A program made the translations under genes and the position numbers. Of a stretch of DNA of 12,651 nt, positions 12,450 through 12,651 are shown one piece after another. Source of the stretch: Methanolobus sp. UBA118 (GTDB taxonomy: Archaea; Halobacteriota; Methanosarcinia; Methanosarcinales; Methanosarcinaceae); contig DACO01000081.1 in assembly GCA_002508635.1 (NCBI GenBank), forward strand, positions 1,005 through 13,655, given 5' to 3'. Positions within the stretch are counted from its first letter, which is position 1, and each line of letters starts with the position of its first letter. A model generated the notes under the pieces. That model was not told where the DNA came from and ran no database searches. It saw nothing but the letters and a program-made list of their open reading frames with translations.

Positions 12450-12651
12450 ATTGCTTTTCACCGTATATCTGGACAAGTACTTTTCTTGAACGCGGACGAT
12501 TATCCAGGTCTATAAATATAATCTGTTGCCAGGTCCCGAGCTGAAGGTTTCCGTTGAGCAGGGGAAAGGATTCACTCTGGCCGATGAGTGATGCCCTGAC
12601 ATGAGAATGGCCGTTTCCATCATGCCATTTTTCATTGTGCCTGTATGTGAT
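12448..12651 (-). CDS. yjbQ: YjbQ/UPF0047 family protein, C-terminal part (window-truncated)
   Basis: The last 67 residues of a protein whose N-terminus lies beyond the window. The segment HNEKWHDGNGHSHVRASLIG, then LQLGTWQQIIFIDLDNRPRSRKVLVQIYG, is the characteristic C-terminal half of the UPF0047/YjbQ family (full length about 130-140 residues). The His cluster and NGHSH are the conserved surface pocket. Members have been annotated as secondary thiamine-phosphate synthase because some complement thiE mutants; the true physiological role is unsettled. The frame is open to the edge and ends with TAA at 12450-12448. It is convergent with the DUF1699-type gene. Confidence 0.92.
   Translation of the reverse strand: MTYRHNEKWHDGNGHSHVRASLIGQSESFPLLNGNLQLGTWQQIIFIDLDNRPRSRKVLVQIYGEKQ

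Noticed and set aside
1..12651. Insertion sequences, CRISPR arrays, tRNA genes, defence islands or phage genes.
   Set aside because: No transposase, terminal repeats, spaced direct repeats, cloverleaf sequence or defence-type gene was seen; the content is core archaeal chromosome.

Overview
The window looks like chromosomal DNA of a mesophilic methanogenic archaeon, most likely Methanosarcinales (Methanosarcina, Methanolobus or Methanococcoides type). The reasons are a coenzyme F420 ligase (CofE), an archaeal-type cofactor-independent phosphoglycerate mutase, secF placed before secD, an RFC clamp-loader small subunit, an archaeal Elp3, and a DUF1699-type protein that I associate with Methanosarcina relatives. 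TATA-box promoters, GGAG/GGTGA ribosome sites and several apparently leaderless genes are also archaeal. The genus is inference.

Layout: 1-126 AT-rich leader; apgM (+, 136-1344); a small heat-shock protein with a structured 5' leader (+, 1487-1945); a convergent gap that holds a previously unannotated C/D box guide RNA (-, 2029-2090); a pore-only potassium channel (-, 2150-2500); cofE (+, 2648-3409) convergent with dCMP deaminase (-, 3437-3886); a divergent promoter; then a four-gene run secF-secD-rfc-elp3 (+, 3991-9335); a winged-helix protein (+, 9448-9789); a MinD/ParA-like ATPase (+, 9882-10628) convergent with an unrecognised membrane protein (-, 10640-11458); a 553-base AT-rich region (11459-12011) with promoters but no gene; a DUF1699-type protein (+, 12012-12413); and the C-terminal part of a YjbQ/UPF0047 protein (-, 12448-12651, cut by the window edge).

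Most genes are core housekeeping: glycolysis/gluconeogenesis, F420 synthesis, dUMP supply, protein export, clamp loading and tRNA wobble modification. secF and secD overlap by ATGA and rfc follows after 16 bases, so they are probably co-transcribed; elp3 follows 38 bases later without a clear Shine-Dalgarno. No mobile element, CRISPR array or tRNA was seen.

The most notable discovery is the C/D box sRNA at 2029-2090. It has exact C, D', C' and D boxes, a six-pair terminal stem, a TATA box at the right distance, and a 12-base D' guide complementary to what I recall as the universally conserved helix 69 segment of 23S rRNA. Other points are a clamp-loader subunit with decayed ATPase motifs, a hairpin occupying the predicted hsp20 5' leader, hairpins shared by convergent gene ends, and a cysteine-rich MinD-like ATPase.
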